From Candidatus Nitrosopumilus sp. (GTDB lineage Archaea > Thermoproteota > Nitrososphaeria > Nitrososphaerales > Nitrosopumilaceae), in the NCBI GenBank assembly GCA_029263475.1, contig JAJCXK010000056.1, forward strand, positions 1 to 64,000: 64,000 bases of DNA, written 5' to 3'. Under the pieces are notes generated by a model, which saw only the letters and a program-made list of their open reading frames with translations, was not told the origin of the DNA and ran no database searches. The first letter of the stretch is position 1. Each line of letters opens with the position of its first letter. Shown piece by piece: positions 6,913-15,791 of the stretch. Made by a program: the position numbers and the translations under genes.

Positions 6913-9095
6913 GTCTGAACGAACATGAGCTGTCGGAGCTAAAATCAAAAATCGGCAGAGAGCCTACTTCCACGGAGCTAAACATCGTGGCTGCTGAATG
7001 GTCTGAGCACTGTTCTTACAAATCATCAAAAAGACATCTCAAAATGCTGCCGATGACTGGTCCACTAATAATTAATGAGAAGGGATACGATTCTGGAGTA
7101 CTGGATGTCGGTGACGGATATGTGGTCACTGCGCACATTGAAAGCCATAATCATCCGTCTGCAGTGGAGCCATATGGCGGTGCTGCAACCGGGGTAGGCG
7201 GAGTCATCCGAGACATCTTGTCTGCGGGAACAAGACCAATTGCGCTTTTTGACGGGCTGAGGTTTGGAGATATTGAGAAAGACTTGCAGGCCCGATGGCT
7301 CTTCAAAAATGCGGTGACCGGAGTTGCAGATTATGGAAACTGCTTGGGAATTCCAACCATTGGAGGTGAAGTGGAGTTTGACAAATGCTATGAGAACTAT
7401 GCTCTGGTAGATGTTGCAGCGTTAGGATTTGGCAAAAAGGAGAATCTCATTAAAAACCATGCAAAGAAAGGCGACCTGGTGGTACTGATGGGTGGCTCTA
7501 CTGGCCGAGACGGGATTGGAGGTTCCCAGTTTGCTTCCGATGCGTTGGAATCTGAAAATCGTTCTGCAGTTCAAATTCCTGATCCGTTCATTGAAAAATT
7601 GATCATCGAAGCTGTTTTGGAGGCTAGGAACGACAATCTGATTCATGCCATGAAGGATCTTGGCGGCGGCGGATTGTCATGTGCAATTTCTGAAACCGCT
7701 GATGCCATGGAAATAGGAATAGAGATGGACGTTGAGAAGGTCTATACTCGAGAATCTGACATGATTCCTGAGGAAATCATGGTTTCAGAGTCCCAGGAAA
7801 GGATGCTGATCATTACCAGTGCTGCAAAGCTAAAAAAACTGGAAAAAATATGTAAAAAATTCAGCATTGAATGCTCTGCAATTGGACATGTAAAGTCTGA
7901 CAGTCAGATGCATGTCAAAAAAGGCAAAAAGACTATTGCGAATCTTCCTACCGATGTTGTTGCAAATGCAACTCTGCTTGACTTGCCATCAAAAGAGCCT
8001 GCATATCTGAAAACAATTGAGGCTGAAAAGAAATTCAAACCAATTTCGAACTATTCAAAAGTTCTGATGAAGATGCTTGCATCGCCAAACATCGCAAGTA
8101 AGATCTGGGTTTACCAGCAGTATGATCATGAGGTGGGAATTCGAACCGTCGTAAAACCTGGAAGCGACGCGTCTGTTTTACGATTGGACAACGGAAAGTA
8201 TCTTTCTGCCAAGATTGACGGAAATCCAAAGCACTGCTACATCAATCCTCGCGAGGGGTCGATTGGATGCTTTGAGGAGGCATGCAGAAACGTCGTCTGT
8301 ACCGGTGCCAGGCCCATTGGAATGCTTGATCATCTTCAGTTTGGAAATCCAAATGATCCTGAAATATTTTGGACCTTTTTGGAATCCCTCAAGGGACTGA
8401 CTGACTTTGCAAAATACTTTGAGATTCCGTGCGTCGGAGGCAAGGTCAGCCTGTTCAACGAGACTCCAGCAGGTCCCATAAAACCAACTCCTGTCATCGG
8501 CGTCTTGGGATTGATCGAGAAGAATCTGCACATGCCTCAAAGAATTTCCAAAGGTGATTACCTTGTAATTGTAGGCGATACAAGAGACGAGCTTGGTGGT
8601 TCGGAATACTTTGAATACATTCACAAGTTTGTAGGTGGCAAATGCCCTGTAGTTGATTTTGAAAATTCTAAAAAGCACATGGATTCTGTTTTGAATGTGA
8701 TTGACAATGGCCTTGCAAAGTCCGTTCATGACTGTTCAAAGGGTGGACTGGCAGTTGCAGTATCCGAACTGTGCATGACCAATCAAATCGGTTGTAATGT
8801 GTCTTTGGATAAAGTTCCAAATAAAAAACTGCCAATTGATAGAATTCTGTTTTCTGAGAGTCATTCCAGGTACCTCTTGATCATTGAAAAGAAAAACCTC
8901 GAGGAATCTGAGAACATTCTCAAGGAAAATGATGTGTCATTCAAGCGCATTGGCAAGTTTGGCGGTGATGATATCCAGTTTACAAGTAAGAAAAAGCCTA
9001 TCATAGATCTAAGAGTCAGCAAGGCGCAAAAAACTTGGCTAAATTCGTTAAGGGAATTGGTGCTTAATGGCCAGGGGACGATGAGTAATAATTGA
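6909..9095 (+). CDS. purL: Phosphoribosylformylglycinamidine synthase, synthetase subunit PurL
   Basis: Uses ATP to convert FGAR plus PurQ-derived ammonia to FGAM. At 728 residues it is the small-type PurL of archaea and Gram-positive bacteria. Visible hallmarks are the substrate and metal motif HIESHNHPSAVEPYGGAATG (about residue 80), two AIR-synthase-type halves (DLGGGGLSCAISE and CSKGGLAVAVSE near their ends), and GGKVSLFNETP in the second half. No lesion. Its TGA overlaps the TTG start of the following HbpS-like gene, so all three genes are probably on one message. Confidence 0.97.
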   Translation: MSLNEHELSELKSKIGREPTSTELNIVAAEWSEHCSYKSSKRHLKMLPMTGPLIINEKGYDSGVLDVGDGYVVTAHIESHNHPSAVEPYGGAATGVGGVIRDILSAGTRPIALFDGLRFGDIEKDLQARWLFKNAVTGVADYGNCLGIPTIGGEVEFDKCYENYALVDVAALGFGKKENLIKNHAKKGDLVVLMGGSTGRDGIGGSQFASDALESENRSAVQIPDPFIEKLIIEAVLEARNDNLIHAMKDLGGGGLSCAISETADAMEIGIEMDVEKVYTRESDMIPEEIMVSESQERMLIITSAAKLKKLEKICKKFSIECSAIGHVKSDSQMHVKKGKKTIANLPTDVVANATLLDLPSKEPAYLKTIEAEKKFKPISNYSKVLMKMLASPNIASKIWVYQQYDHEVGIRTVVKPGSDASVLRLDNGKYLSAKIDGNPKHCYINPREGSIGCFEEACRNVVCTGARPIGMLDHLQFGNPNDPEIFWTFLESLKGLTDFAKYFEIPCVGGKVSLFNETPAGPIKPTPVIGVLGLIEKNLHMPQRISKGDYLVIVGDTRDELGGSEYFEYIHKFVGGKCPVVDFENSKKHMDSVLNVIDNGLAKSVHDCSKGGLAVAVSELCMTNQIGCNVSLDKVPNKKLPIDRILFSESHSRYLLIIEKKNLEESENILKENDVSFKRIGKFGGDDIQFTSKKKPIIDLRVSKAQKTWLNSLRELVLNGQGTMSNN

Positions 9096-9940
9096 ATTCA
9101 AAATCCACTTTTGTCGCAGCTGTTGTTGCTGCCTTTGTCGCGGGAACTTTTCTTTCCGTTGTGTTACTGGGAGTTGGAATGTCATTTGCGCCTTCAAGTA
9201 CGATATCTGGCGAACCAGAACTAAAGTCATTTTCCGCTAGCGATGAGTTTCCGTCTCATGTTGAACTTACCGATGCACTCCGAGTGGTGGTCAAAGAAAA
9301 CAATGGTGGATTTGGATTGAACATGTGGGCTACGGTTGTTGACCGCGATGGCATTGTACAAACGGTGACTTTCACAGGTGATGATAGGGGCGACCAATGG
9401 CCCGGAAGTCGAGTTATCTCTGCGCAAAAGGCAAACACTGCTAATGCGTTTAGTCTGCCCGGATTGTCACTGTCAACTGCAAATTTGTTTTCTGCTGTAC
9501 AACCCGATGGATCTCTATTTGGTTTACAGGCAAGCAATCCTGTTGATACGAGCGTAGCCTATGGTGGGGATTCATCTGACTATGGTACAACCCGTGACTT
9601 TATGGTTGGTCAGAAAATTGGAGGGGTGAACGTATTTGGAGGTGGCCTGCCCCTTTATCATGAAGATGGGGTGCTGATGGGAGCAATAGGCGTTAGCGGT
9701 GATTCATCATGTGCTGATCACATCATTAGCTGGAAGCTTCGCGATGCACTTGGATTGGACTACATTCCTGGCGGAATTAGCCCTACGGGTGATGATAACA
9801 TTGTATTTGATGTTGTATCTGATACTAACGGCCATCCTGCCAGTGCTGGTGGTTGGGGACATCCACTGTGTGCCGAAGCAGCATTGTCTATTGCAGAGAA
9901 TCTCCCTACATCTAATCCTGTAGGTGTAAAAGATGTTTGA
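9092..9940 (+). CDS. Secreted HbpS/GlcG-family (DUF336) protein
   Basis: TTG start at 9092 inside the purL stop. The N-terminal membrane or signal segment (FVAAVVAAFVAGTFLSVVLL) is followed by a DUF336/GlcG fold: VKENNGGFGLNMWATVVDRD, DQWPGSRVISAQKANTANAF, GGGLPLYHEDGVLMGAIGVS, and a C-terminal SADHI-like SCADHIISWKLRDALG. The family includes the haem-binding HbpS and GlcG of glycolate operons; the ligand of this one is unknown. Export contrasts with its coupling to a cytosolic purine gene, and the link may be only transcriptional. The 222 bp after it contain the palindrome TTATGATCATAA (10003-10014) and no gene. Confidence 0.85.
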   Translation: MNSKSTFVAAVVAAFVAGTFLSVVLLGVGMSFAPSSTISGEPELKSFSASDEFPSHVELTDALRVVVKENNGGFGLNMWATVVDRDGIVQTVTFTGDDRGDQWPGSRVISAQKANTANAFSLPGLSLSTANLFSAVQPDGSLFGLQASNPVDTSVAYGGDSSDYGTTRDFMVGQKIGGVNVFGGGLPLYHEDGVLMGAIGVSGDSSCADHIISWKLRDALGLDYIPGGISPTGDDNIVFDVVSDTNGHPASAGGWGHPLCAEAALSIAENLPTSNPVGVKDV

Positions 9941-10162
9941 GATATTTTTGATTTTATTGTGATTGAAACTTTGATTAGAAATAACTCTGGTTGATCATGA
10001 CATTATGATCATAACCTGAAACGTATTGATGATTGTGTGATTGAGATCTTGGGGTTGGTCTTTCAACAGGTTGTCATGGCGTAATGTTATGATCTAAAAA
10101 ATCTTTCACGAAATAACTGATATCTATGATCTGTTTTTATTTCATTCACCTGAATAATCTTT

Positions 10163-10597
10163 CTAATCAAATTTGGATTTGCAAACGCCGCAATAACCAA
10201 ACAACTCAAAACTGCTTCTTAGAATCTTGTATTTTGATTTTTTTGCAGCCCTATTTTGAATCTCCATGAGGGAATCCTCGTCCACATCGTCAATCTTGCC
10301 ACATTTCACACATACCAGATTGACATGTTCATCCGTATGCGCGTCAAATCGCGCCTCTCCACTCACTTCAATTTCATTTACTAGTCTCTTTTCTTTTAGA
10401 AGATCCAGTGTCTTGTATACTGTGGATAGGCTTGTCATAGGATATTTCTTTCTTATGATTTTGTGTACTCTTTCTGCACTTGGATGATCCTCTGTCTTTA
10501 GCAGGTAGTCGACTATTGCGGCTCTTTGCGGGGTTATTTTGAATCCGTCCTCTCTGAGGACTGTAATGATCTGATCTAGTTGCTGCATGTCGTTCAT
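10163..10597 (-). CDS. Fur-family metal-responsive repressor
   Basis: A 144-residue Fur/PerR-type regulator: winged helix (KITPQRAAIVDYLLKTEDHPSAERV, then MTSLSTVYKTLDLLKEKRLV), metal-sensing segment RFDAHTDEHVNLVC, and two CxxC pairs (CVKCGK and CGVCKS) for a structural zinc. Which metal or peroxide it senses cannot be read from the sequence. It is divergent from a set of three tiny zinc-ribbon genes. The shared 80 bp region holds repeated CCTAAATA boxes, so it may control itself and them. Confidence 0.93.
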   Translation of the reverse strand: MNDMQQLDQIITVLREDGFKITPQRAAIVDYLLKTEDHPSAERVHKIIRKKYPMTSLSTVYKTLDLLKEKRLVNEIEVSGEARFDAHTDEHVNLVCVKCGKIDDVDEDSLMEIQNRAAKKSKYKILRSSFELFGYCGVCKSKFD

Positions 10598-10630
10598 TGC
10601 ATTATATTCTATTTAATATTTATTATTTGA

Positions 10631-10670
10631 TAGGATTATTTCCTAAATAAGAACAATACCTAAATAGGAA
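10631..10670. promoter_or_regulatory. Candidate operator: repeated CCTAAATA boxes between fur-like and zinc-ribbon genes
   Basis: Three half-related boxes are packed into 40 bp: the inverted repeat TAGGATTATTTCCTA, then TTCCTAAATAAGAA and ACCTAAATAGGAA as direct repeats 19 bp apart, the last containing CCTA-AA-TAGG. They cover the likely TATA region for both directions. This is a plausible autoregulatory site for the Fur-family protein; binding is inferred. Confidence 0.5.
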
Positions 10671-10688
10671 TCATTATTGATACTATGC

Positions 10689-10859
10689 ATGCTCACGCCA
10701 CGTATTCAACCAATACAGCAGATCATGAAAAGAAAAGATTTTGTGAATAGATTCATTGGAATTTGCATTGATTGTGGAAGCTTGAATGTTCTCATTGATG
10801 ACTGTGAAATTCGTTGCAAAGATTGCAATTCTCAATTTCGGATAGAGGGAGAATATTGA
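10689..10859 (+). CDS. TFIIB-like single zinc-ribbon protein, 56 aa
   Basis: An N-terminal basic helix (QQIMKRKDFVNRF) is followed by one zinc ribbon, ICIDCGSLNVLIDDCEIRCKDC, with CxxC pairs 17 residues apart, like the ribbon at the front of TFB and related factors. The ATG at 10689 is preferred over TTG 10677. Its stop is 2 bp before the next zinc-ribbon gene. A gene of the same design (CISCGS then CKMC) precedes the related gene at 62 kb, so the pair is a repeated unit. Role unknown; nucleic-acid or protein contact is the usual role of such ribbons. Confidence 0.7.
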   Translation: MLTPRIQPIQQIMKRKDFVNRFIGICIDCGSLNVLIDDCEIRCKDCNSQFRIEGEY

Positions 10860-10861
10860 TA

Positions 10862-11065
10862 ATGGGCGCATCCTGTAGGGGAATCTGCTGCAGGTTTGAA
10901 TCCAAACCCTTTGGAAACGTATGCAAATATGATGCAGGCTACAAGAGATGCAACTACTGCGAGGTATTTATGAAGATCAACGAGTTGAGGTGTCCTTGCT
11001 GCAAACTAATACTCCGTACCAAGTCTAGGGTGAATTTCAAGCGAAGAGGAAAGCAGCGTGTCTGA
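10862..11065 (+). CDS. Small zinc-binding protein of the RCPCCK family, copy A1
   Basis: 68 residues, start ATG 10862; the ORF track start at 10814 is too early. It begins MGASCRGICCRFESKP, then RCNYCEVFMKINELRCPCCKLILRTKSRV and a basic tail. It aligns without gaps in the cysteine region with the genes at 31583-31783 and 62092-62286: CxGxC, (K)xCxxC, I, RCxCCK, LRTKxR. The last two cysteine groups can form one zinc knuckle or ribbon. The basic C-terminus suggests RNA or DNA binding. No named family is recognised. Confidence 0.7.
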   Translation: MGASCRGICCRFESKPFGNVCKYDAGYKRCNYCEVFMKINELRCPCCKLILRTKSRVNFKRRGKQRV

Positions 11066-11225
11066 TTCCTGCAGATGTATTTGCAGATATTATGATGCAA
11101 ATTCAGAATTTAGAAAGTCGCAAAACCACACTTTTCGTAAATGGTGTCCTGAATGCAAGAAAACAATTATCTCAAAATATCATAGGTGTCCGTGTTGTCA
11201 CTGTAGTCTGGACAGGAGAATTTAG
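11058..11225 (+). CDS. Small zinc-binding protein of the RCPCCK family, copy A2 (diverged)
   Basis: 55 residues, so absent from the ORF track; the listed ORF 11092-11301 is its shadow. GTG start overlaps the end of the previous gene by 8 bases. The sequence CRCICRYYDANSEF, WCPECKKTIISKYHRCPCCH and LDRRI repeats the pattern of copy A1 (CxxxCxRY, CxxC, RCPCC) but lacks the basic LRTKxR tail. It is probably a tandem duplicate that has diverged. It completes a three-gene zinc-ribbon operon. Confidence 0.65.
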   Translation: MSDSCRCICRYYDANSEFRKSQNHTFRKWCPECKKTIISKYHRCPCCHCSLDRRI

Positions 11226-11241
11226 AGGCCAAACTTTCTTG

Positions 11242-11406
11242 CTAATTCCGTTGCTTGGAATTGAATTGATGTACAAACGCAATCTGTTCTGGAGTGGTTG
11301 AAATTCTGATTGGTCCGTTATTTCCGTAATTGGCAACCTCAATTAAAAATATTCTAATCCCTTCCTGACTTCGTGGTGAAATACTGCATGACCAGCAAGA
11401 AATGTG
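11242..11406 (-). pseudogene. Possible gene remnant without a start codon, 54 codons
   Basis: The minus frame HISCWSCSISPRSQEGIR then FLIEVANYGNNGPIRISTTP and HQFNSKQRN to TAG is protein-like, with a CxxC, but a TAA precedes it and no ATG/GTG/TTG is in frame. It could be the tail of a decayed gene or chance. Confidence 0.25.
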
Positions 11407-11432
11407 TTAATGATGATGTGATGTGAATGCAA

Positions 11433-11876
11433 TCATTTTTCATCCGAGTCATCTTCAAGTTGCTTGTCTATTTCTTTTTGATTCGCCTTGAATTTTTGAT
11501 ATTTCTTATCCCACTTGGAGATGACTATCCATTGCCTAATTCCTATTCCCAGCCATGCTATGGAAATCACAATGATTATCAGCTGTGGTGGATGTAACGG
11601 GTCACGGGGTTTGTGATTACCAAACTTGTCTTTGATGTCATCATGTTGTTCCTGGGTTATGTATCCATTGTCTAATCTTTCCTGAAGTCTTTGCTTTAGC
11701 TGCTCTTGAAATGGCTGCTCAGTTACAGTTGACATTGCAAGTAGGGCGACAGGTGGTATTATCAAAATCGTTAAAATCATGATTAAGAACATCTTTTTTG
11801 TTTTACTTAGTTGGAACATGATGCCGTCCAGGATTTCAAAAATGTTTTCACGATTTTCTTTTCTATCCTTGGACAA
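11433..11876 (-). CDS. Two-TM membrane protein, 147 aa
   Basis: Two membrane segments (about residues 28-48, MFLIMILTILIIPPVALLAM, and 98-118, LIIIVISIAWLGIGIRQWIV) flank an outside loop that contains an EQLKQRLQERLDNGYITQEQHDDIKD helix, similar to short-C-terminal-domain (SHOCT-like) segments. A charged coiled tail ends the protein. It lies 2 bp downstream of a winged-helix gene, so the two form an operon and the regulator may control or sense with it. Function unknown. Confidence 0.7.
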   Translation of the reverse strand: MSKDRKENRENIFEILDGIMFQLSKTKKMFLIMILTILIIPPVALLAMSTVTEQPFQEQLKQRLQERLDNGYITQEQHDDIKDKFGNHKPRDPLHPPQLIIIVISIAWLGIGIRQWIVISKWDKKYQKFKANQKEIDKQLEDDSDEK

Positions 11877-11878
11877 CT

Positions 11879-12172
11879 TTATTTCTCTCCGCCATCTCTT
11901 GGGAACATGTCCTCATAGCGTTGCAGGACTTCCTCTAGGAGGATCTTTCCTTTTTGGGCAATCTTGTATTTGAAAATCGTTTTGCTACCCCAGGCCTCTT
12001 CTCTTCTATCAATCATGCGCTTACTTACCATGCTGTCCAGAATTCCCTTGTGTTTTACGTTGTTCAATCCGCAAACACTCATCAGCCTACTCTGGTTCAT
12101 TTCACCATACTCGTAAAGCTTCAACAGTATGTCCTTCCTGATGTAGATTCTGTCTCTGTATTCACGTGCCAA
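11879..12172 (-). CDS. Winged-helix transcriptional regulator, 97 aa
   Basis: A compact archaeal winged helix: helix RKDILLKLYEYGEMNQSRLMSVCGLNNVKHKGILDSMVSKRMIDRR, then the wing and IFKYKIAQKGKILLEEVLQRYEDMF. This matches the PadR/DUF4364-like small DNA-binding proteins that thaumarchaea have in number. No ligand domain. It leads an operon with the two-TM protein. ORFs at 11779 and 11954 on the plus strand are shadows. Confidence 0.8.
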   Translation of the reverse strand: MAREYRDRIYIRKDILLKLYEYGEMNQSRLMSVCGLNNVKHKGILDSMVSKRMIDRREEAWGSKTIFKYKIAQKGKILLEEVLQRYEDMFPRDGGEK

Positions 12173-12290
12173 AAAACGTCTCCTCTAAAAGCATATTCCA
12201 TAAATCATCATTATTCCTAATTTCATTCATCTTCATCATTTAACTAGATAAAGGTCAGGTAACATTGTTGCGTATCAACTGTTAACAATC

Positions 12291-12299
12291 CCTTTTATT
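12291..12299 (+). promoter_or_regulatory. TATA box of the His/Met-rich secreted protein gene
   Basis: CCTTTTATT lies about 25 bp before the ATG at 12320, the usual spacing for a leaderless archaeal gene. Confidence 0.45.
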
Positions 12300-12319
12300 C
12301 AAAAACACATCCGTTATCC

Positions 12320-12799
12320 ATGAACAGAAAAATAACATATCTGATTCCAGCATTTGCTGCAGTCTTTGCACTAATGTTCTCCGTTGCAACCCCGCTTGCA
12401 ATGGCAGAATACGGTGATGGGATGCATGACAAAGGCATGGGGCAGAAAAACCACAAAATGCACAAGGTAATTGAGGTTGGGGAATTTGTCGGCTCTATTC
12501 AGATAACTGAAGATGCGGACAGACAAGCCCTGAAGGACAAGGTCACCGTATCCCTTAGTGAAGCTGCTAATGGGCTAGACGTTATCGGTGGACATATCGG
12601 AGTCGTTACAAATGAAAATGGTGACAAATACTTGGTATGGACGTTAAAGTCAATCGAAAGAGATTCGGAATCTCAATTTGCCATCGCTACAATACACATA
12701 GTTGATGCAGGAGATGCCAGCAATACGACATCTGTCACAAAAGAATTTGATAGATCCAATTGGGATGGCAAACTCGTCATGATGGTAACAAACGTGTAG
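12320..12799 (+). CDS. Secreted protein with a His/Met-rich segment
   Basis: Signal peptide MNRKITYLIPAFAAVFALMF with cleavage likely after AMA. It is followed by a short Met/His-rich stretch (GDGMHDKGMGQKNHKMHK) of the kind that binds copper in other proteins, then a domain of about 105 residues (VGEFVGSIQITEDADRQ ... YLVWTLKSIERD) resembling PepSY-like or small beta-alpha modules. Role uncertain; metal binding outside the cell is inferred from composition only. The downstream gene starts 2 bp after the stop. Confidence 0.7.
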   Translation: MNRKITYLIPAFAAVFALMFSVATPLAMAEYGDGMHDKGMGQKNHKMHKVIEVGEFVGSIQITEDADRQALKDKVTVSLSEAANGLDVIGGHIGVVTNENGDKYLVWTLKSIERDSESQFAIATIHIVDAGDASNTTSVTKEFDRSNWDGKLVMMVTNV

Positions 12800-12801
12800 G
12801 C

Positions 12802-13002
12802 ATGATGGAGAAAATCCAGCAAAAACTATCTGAACCCACAGGTGACGTCGTTACTGATGCAGCCCGATCTACATTTGTAGAAAAATTACGAGAACTAAAC
12901 GCAGCACTTGAAAGCGGAGATTCTGAGAGCGCATCTGAATTAAGAGACGATCTCAAAGATCTAAGAAGTGAGTTGGGAAACATCAGATCATTTGGAAGAT
13001 AG
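12802..13002 (+). CDS. Small acidic helical protein, 66 aa
   Basis: Start ATG 12802; the ORF track's 12760 start overlaps the upstream gene. Almost entirely helical and charged (TFVEKLRELNAALESGDSES, ELRDDLKDLRSELGNIR), probably a short coiled coil. No signal peptide. It follows the secreted protein by 2 bp. Because it is in a different frame and the upstream gene ends abruptly in VMMVTNV, it may once have been the tail of that protein, separated by a frameshift. I cannot tell which. Confidence 0.55.
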   Translation: MMEKIQQKLSEPTGDVVTDAARSTFVEKLRELNAALESGDSESASELRDDLKDLRSELGNIRSFGR

Positions 13003-13153
13003 TATGATCCCAATACCCTTTTCTTTTTTTACGTAAATTCAATGCCCTCTGCTTTACTTTAGATGTGTCATGAATATCGATAATACTTTGTTTTGAATAT
13101 TTTTTTCACTATGTCTAGTTGTATTTTTATTGCATTACTTCATATTCAAAGCA

Positions 13154-13912
13154 ATGCAATCGCGTATAATTTTAGGAATCACAATAATTTTTACAGCTAG
13201 CTTACTTTCAGTATCCTTTGTCAGTGCTCAATCCTCATCGCAGATTCCGCCCTGGATAAAGACCGCTGTGACATTTTGGGCAAATGATCAAATAAGTGAT
13301 CAGGAGTTTATCGACGTAATCCAGTATTTTGTTGAAAATGAAATTATTACGGTTCCACAAAACTATGACGTCGTGATAAATTTACAATCATTGCAATCTG
13401 AATTAAATGAAAAAATTCGGGATTCGAGGGTTTTAGCAAATAACATCCATGTCCAAAATTACATCGTAGAGTCAAATGACCTGTTTGATACTTTGGATAA
13501 CGCCGAAACCGTGATATCTCAATTAGATGACCTGTGGAAGGACAGCAATCCTGATGAGCAAAATTCTGTTGCATACAACCTAATTCACAACGAGGTGGGG
13601 GATATCATTCGCCAATTCATTCAGGATGACCTGGACTCTGAAAGCAAATTCAAGTATGCGGAAATAATTATCACGAATGCATATGGGGCAAATGTTGCGC
13701 AATCTGCAAAGACCACAGACTTTAGACAAAGTGATGAGAAATGGTGGCAAGAGGCAAGGGAACATGGAATATTTTTGTCTGAGGGGGGATTTGATGAGAG
13801 TGCAGGCGTTTATTCGTTCGATGTTGCAATCAAAGTCTTGGACAAAGAAGGAAGATTTGCAGGAGTTCTAAAGGCCGTAATCAACGTGGAATCCGTCACG
13901 TCTGGAACCTGA
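13154..13912 (+). CDS. Secreted protein: IPxWIK motif plus Cache-like sensor domain
   Basis: Start ATG 13154 (MQSRIILGITIIFTASLLSV, signal peptide) rather than TTG 13130. Residues about 30-60 carry the thaumarchaeal module QIPPWIKTAVTFWANDQISD ... FVENEIITVP, also present in the protein at 26180-26941. A helical stretch and then a PDC/Cache-like fold follow (DDLDSESKFKYAEIIITNAYG, WWQEAREHGIFL, GVYSFDVAIKVLDKEGRFAG). In kinases such a domain sits outside the membrane before a TM, but this protein ends with VINVESVTSGT and has no TM. It may be a free ligand-binding subunit. The histidine kinase gene lies 270 bp away, convergent. Confidence 0.75.
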   Translation: MQSRIILGITIIFTASLLSVSFVSAQSSSQIPPWIKTAVTFWANDQISDQEFIDVIQYFVENEIITVPQNYDVVINLQSLQSELNEKIRDSRVLANNIHVQNYIVESNDLFDTLDNAETVISQLDDLWKDSNPDEQNSVAYNLIHNEVGDIIRQFIQDDLDSESKFKYAEIIITNAYGANVAQSAKTTDFRQSDEKWWQEAREHGIFLSEGGFDESAGVYSFDVAIKVLDKEGRFAGVLKAVINVESVTSGT

Positions 13913-14185
13913 CTTTTAGTTAAAACCTTTGAGTAAAGTAATTCAATACCTCGAAATTATGGCCTATTTTATTTCAGAATGCAAGTTTTTGCCAAACTAG
14001 TTGGAATTGGAACGTCTAGAATTGAGACCTTCTGTGATGTACAATTCGCGTGATTGGTGCAAATTATGGAAAATTATTGGTCGCATCAACGTAGACAAAC
14101 ATGAAAAGTTGAGAAAGGGATGCTGATTCATGTAAAGTAATTCAGGCATTCTTGCCATTGTGACACCTGCAAGTAATGATGTTTT

Positions 14186-15721
14186 TTAATTTAATGGTAG
14201 TAAAATAATGAATCTCGTGAATTTTCCCTGTTCTGATTCGGCATTTATTATCCCTTCATGGATATCGATAATCCCCTTAACAATCGCTAATCCTAAACCT
14301 GTCCCACCATAGTCTCTTCTGACGGATGAATCTGCCTGATAATACTTTTGGAATGTGCTTTCAATCTGATCCTTGGCGATTCCTGAACCGTTATCTTCCA
14401 CTACAAGTTTAACGAAATTATCTTGTTTTGATAAAGAAATCCTAATTTGTTCGTCAATGGATGGTGTAAAATCAATCGAATTTCTAATCAAATTAAGCAG
14501 AACTTGAGATATTTTGGATCTATCACAAAGATATCTAATTTGTTGTAATTCGAGAATCACTTTGATATTTTTTTTGTCTAAATCTGGTTTTAGTTGGATT
14601 ATTGTTTCGTTGATGATGTCTGATATGGAATTTTCTTCTCGAGATATTTTCATATTTCCAGTCTCGAGTTTTTGAACGTCAAATAAATCATCAATGAGTT
14701 TGTGTAACGAATCAGCACTTGAGCGTACAATTTTTAATTTTTCTATTTGTTGAGATGTAAGTGAGCCTATTTTTCCTGAAATTAGCATGTCCAAATAACC
14801 CTTTATTGGAACCAGCGGCGTTTTTAGTTCATGAGTAATCATGAAAGAAAATTCATCTTTTCTAGTTTCAACTTGTTTTAATTCTGTGACTTCTTTTGTT
14901 TTTATTTTTACCTTTGTCCTGAAGAAAATGATTATAACTATAGTTGAAATTCCAATCGCAATGATAATTGGAGCAACATTCTGATATAGTCCCTGAATCG
15001 TTTTTTGTGTCACTGCTTTTTGGATTAAAATCTTTTGAGAAAATTCTGAAGTTTGATCCCATGCATTCAAAATAGAAATTTTTTGTTCATCAATTATAGC
15101 TTAATCCGTAAACTCTTCTGTAAATGACACTTCAATACCCGTTTGAGGTTCTATAAAATTAGTGGCTGAATAATCTTCAAATATCTGTTCTTGAAGTTCA
15201 GGATAAATGGCAGATACATCAAAAGTTGTTTGTCCTGAAAACTCGTATACTTCTAATCCGTTGATTTCTGTTACGCCGATAAAATCATAGTGCATAACTG
15301 AACCTCCTACATCATATACCCGATAATCTTTTTTCTCTAAATTACTTGGAAACATAAAGTTACCATGTTTATCGATATACTTTCTCGTATTTTTTTCTAC
15401 GGATTCTTCAAATACCGTCTGCCAAAAAATTTCATCAGTAAGTATGTCTTTGTAAGTATATGTTGTTTGTAAAATCAATTGATTTCTTTTCTGTTCCTCT
15501 ATTTTTGTATTCCAAACAAAAACCATCTTTATTGGATCCGACAACGGCTCTCCAACGTTATCTGCAATCTGAATCATTCCAATATTCTCAGCGGATACTT
15601 CAAACACTTCGGGAGTATTTGTTAATTCAGGAATTGCGTAAAAAAACCATACAATGATAATGATAAACCCTGTTGCCAAAACAACTCCCAAGTTCGTCTT
15701 GATCATATTGAATATGTTCAA
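14186..15721 (-). pseudogene. Membrane histidine kinase interrupted by one in-frame TAA
   Basis: ORFs 15101-15721 and 14186-15070 are in the same frame, separated only by TAA at 15101-15103; the sequence continues AIIDEQKISILNAWDQTSEF without a gap. Read through, the protein is a full kinase of about 510 residues: TM1 (GVVLATGFIIIIVWFFYA), a DUF3068-like extracellular domain (TYTYKDILTDEIFWQTVFEE, FMFPSNLEKKDYRVYDVG), TM2 (VAPIIIAIGISTIVIIIFF), HisKA with FSFMITHELKTPLVP, and HATPase with N, G1 and G2 boxes (LNLIRNSIDF, VEDNGSGIA, GGTGLGLAIVKG). One base change (for example CAA or GAA to TAA) separates it from an intact gene. The C-terminal part could still be made from the ATG at 15070. Confidence 0.85.
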
Positions 15722-15791
15722 TCAATTCAGATAAAAATAATTTATTGCGAGATAAAATAGTCTGACATTAGAGTGATTATTTGAACCTGGG

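Noticed and set aside
11092-11301. 69-aa ORF after the zinc-ribbon genes
   Set aside because: Out-of-frame shadow of the 55-aa zinc-ribbon gene 11058-11225, which has the family cysteines.
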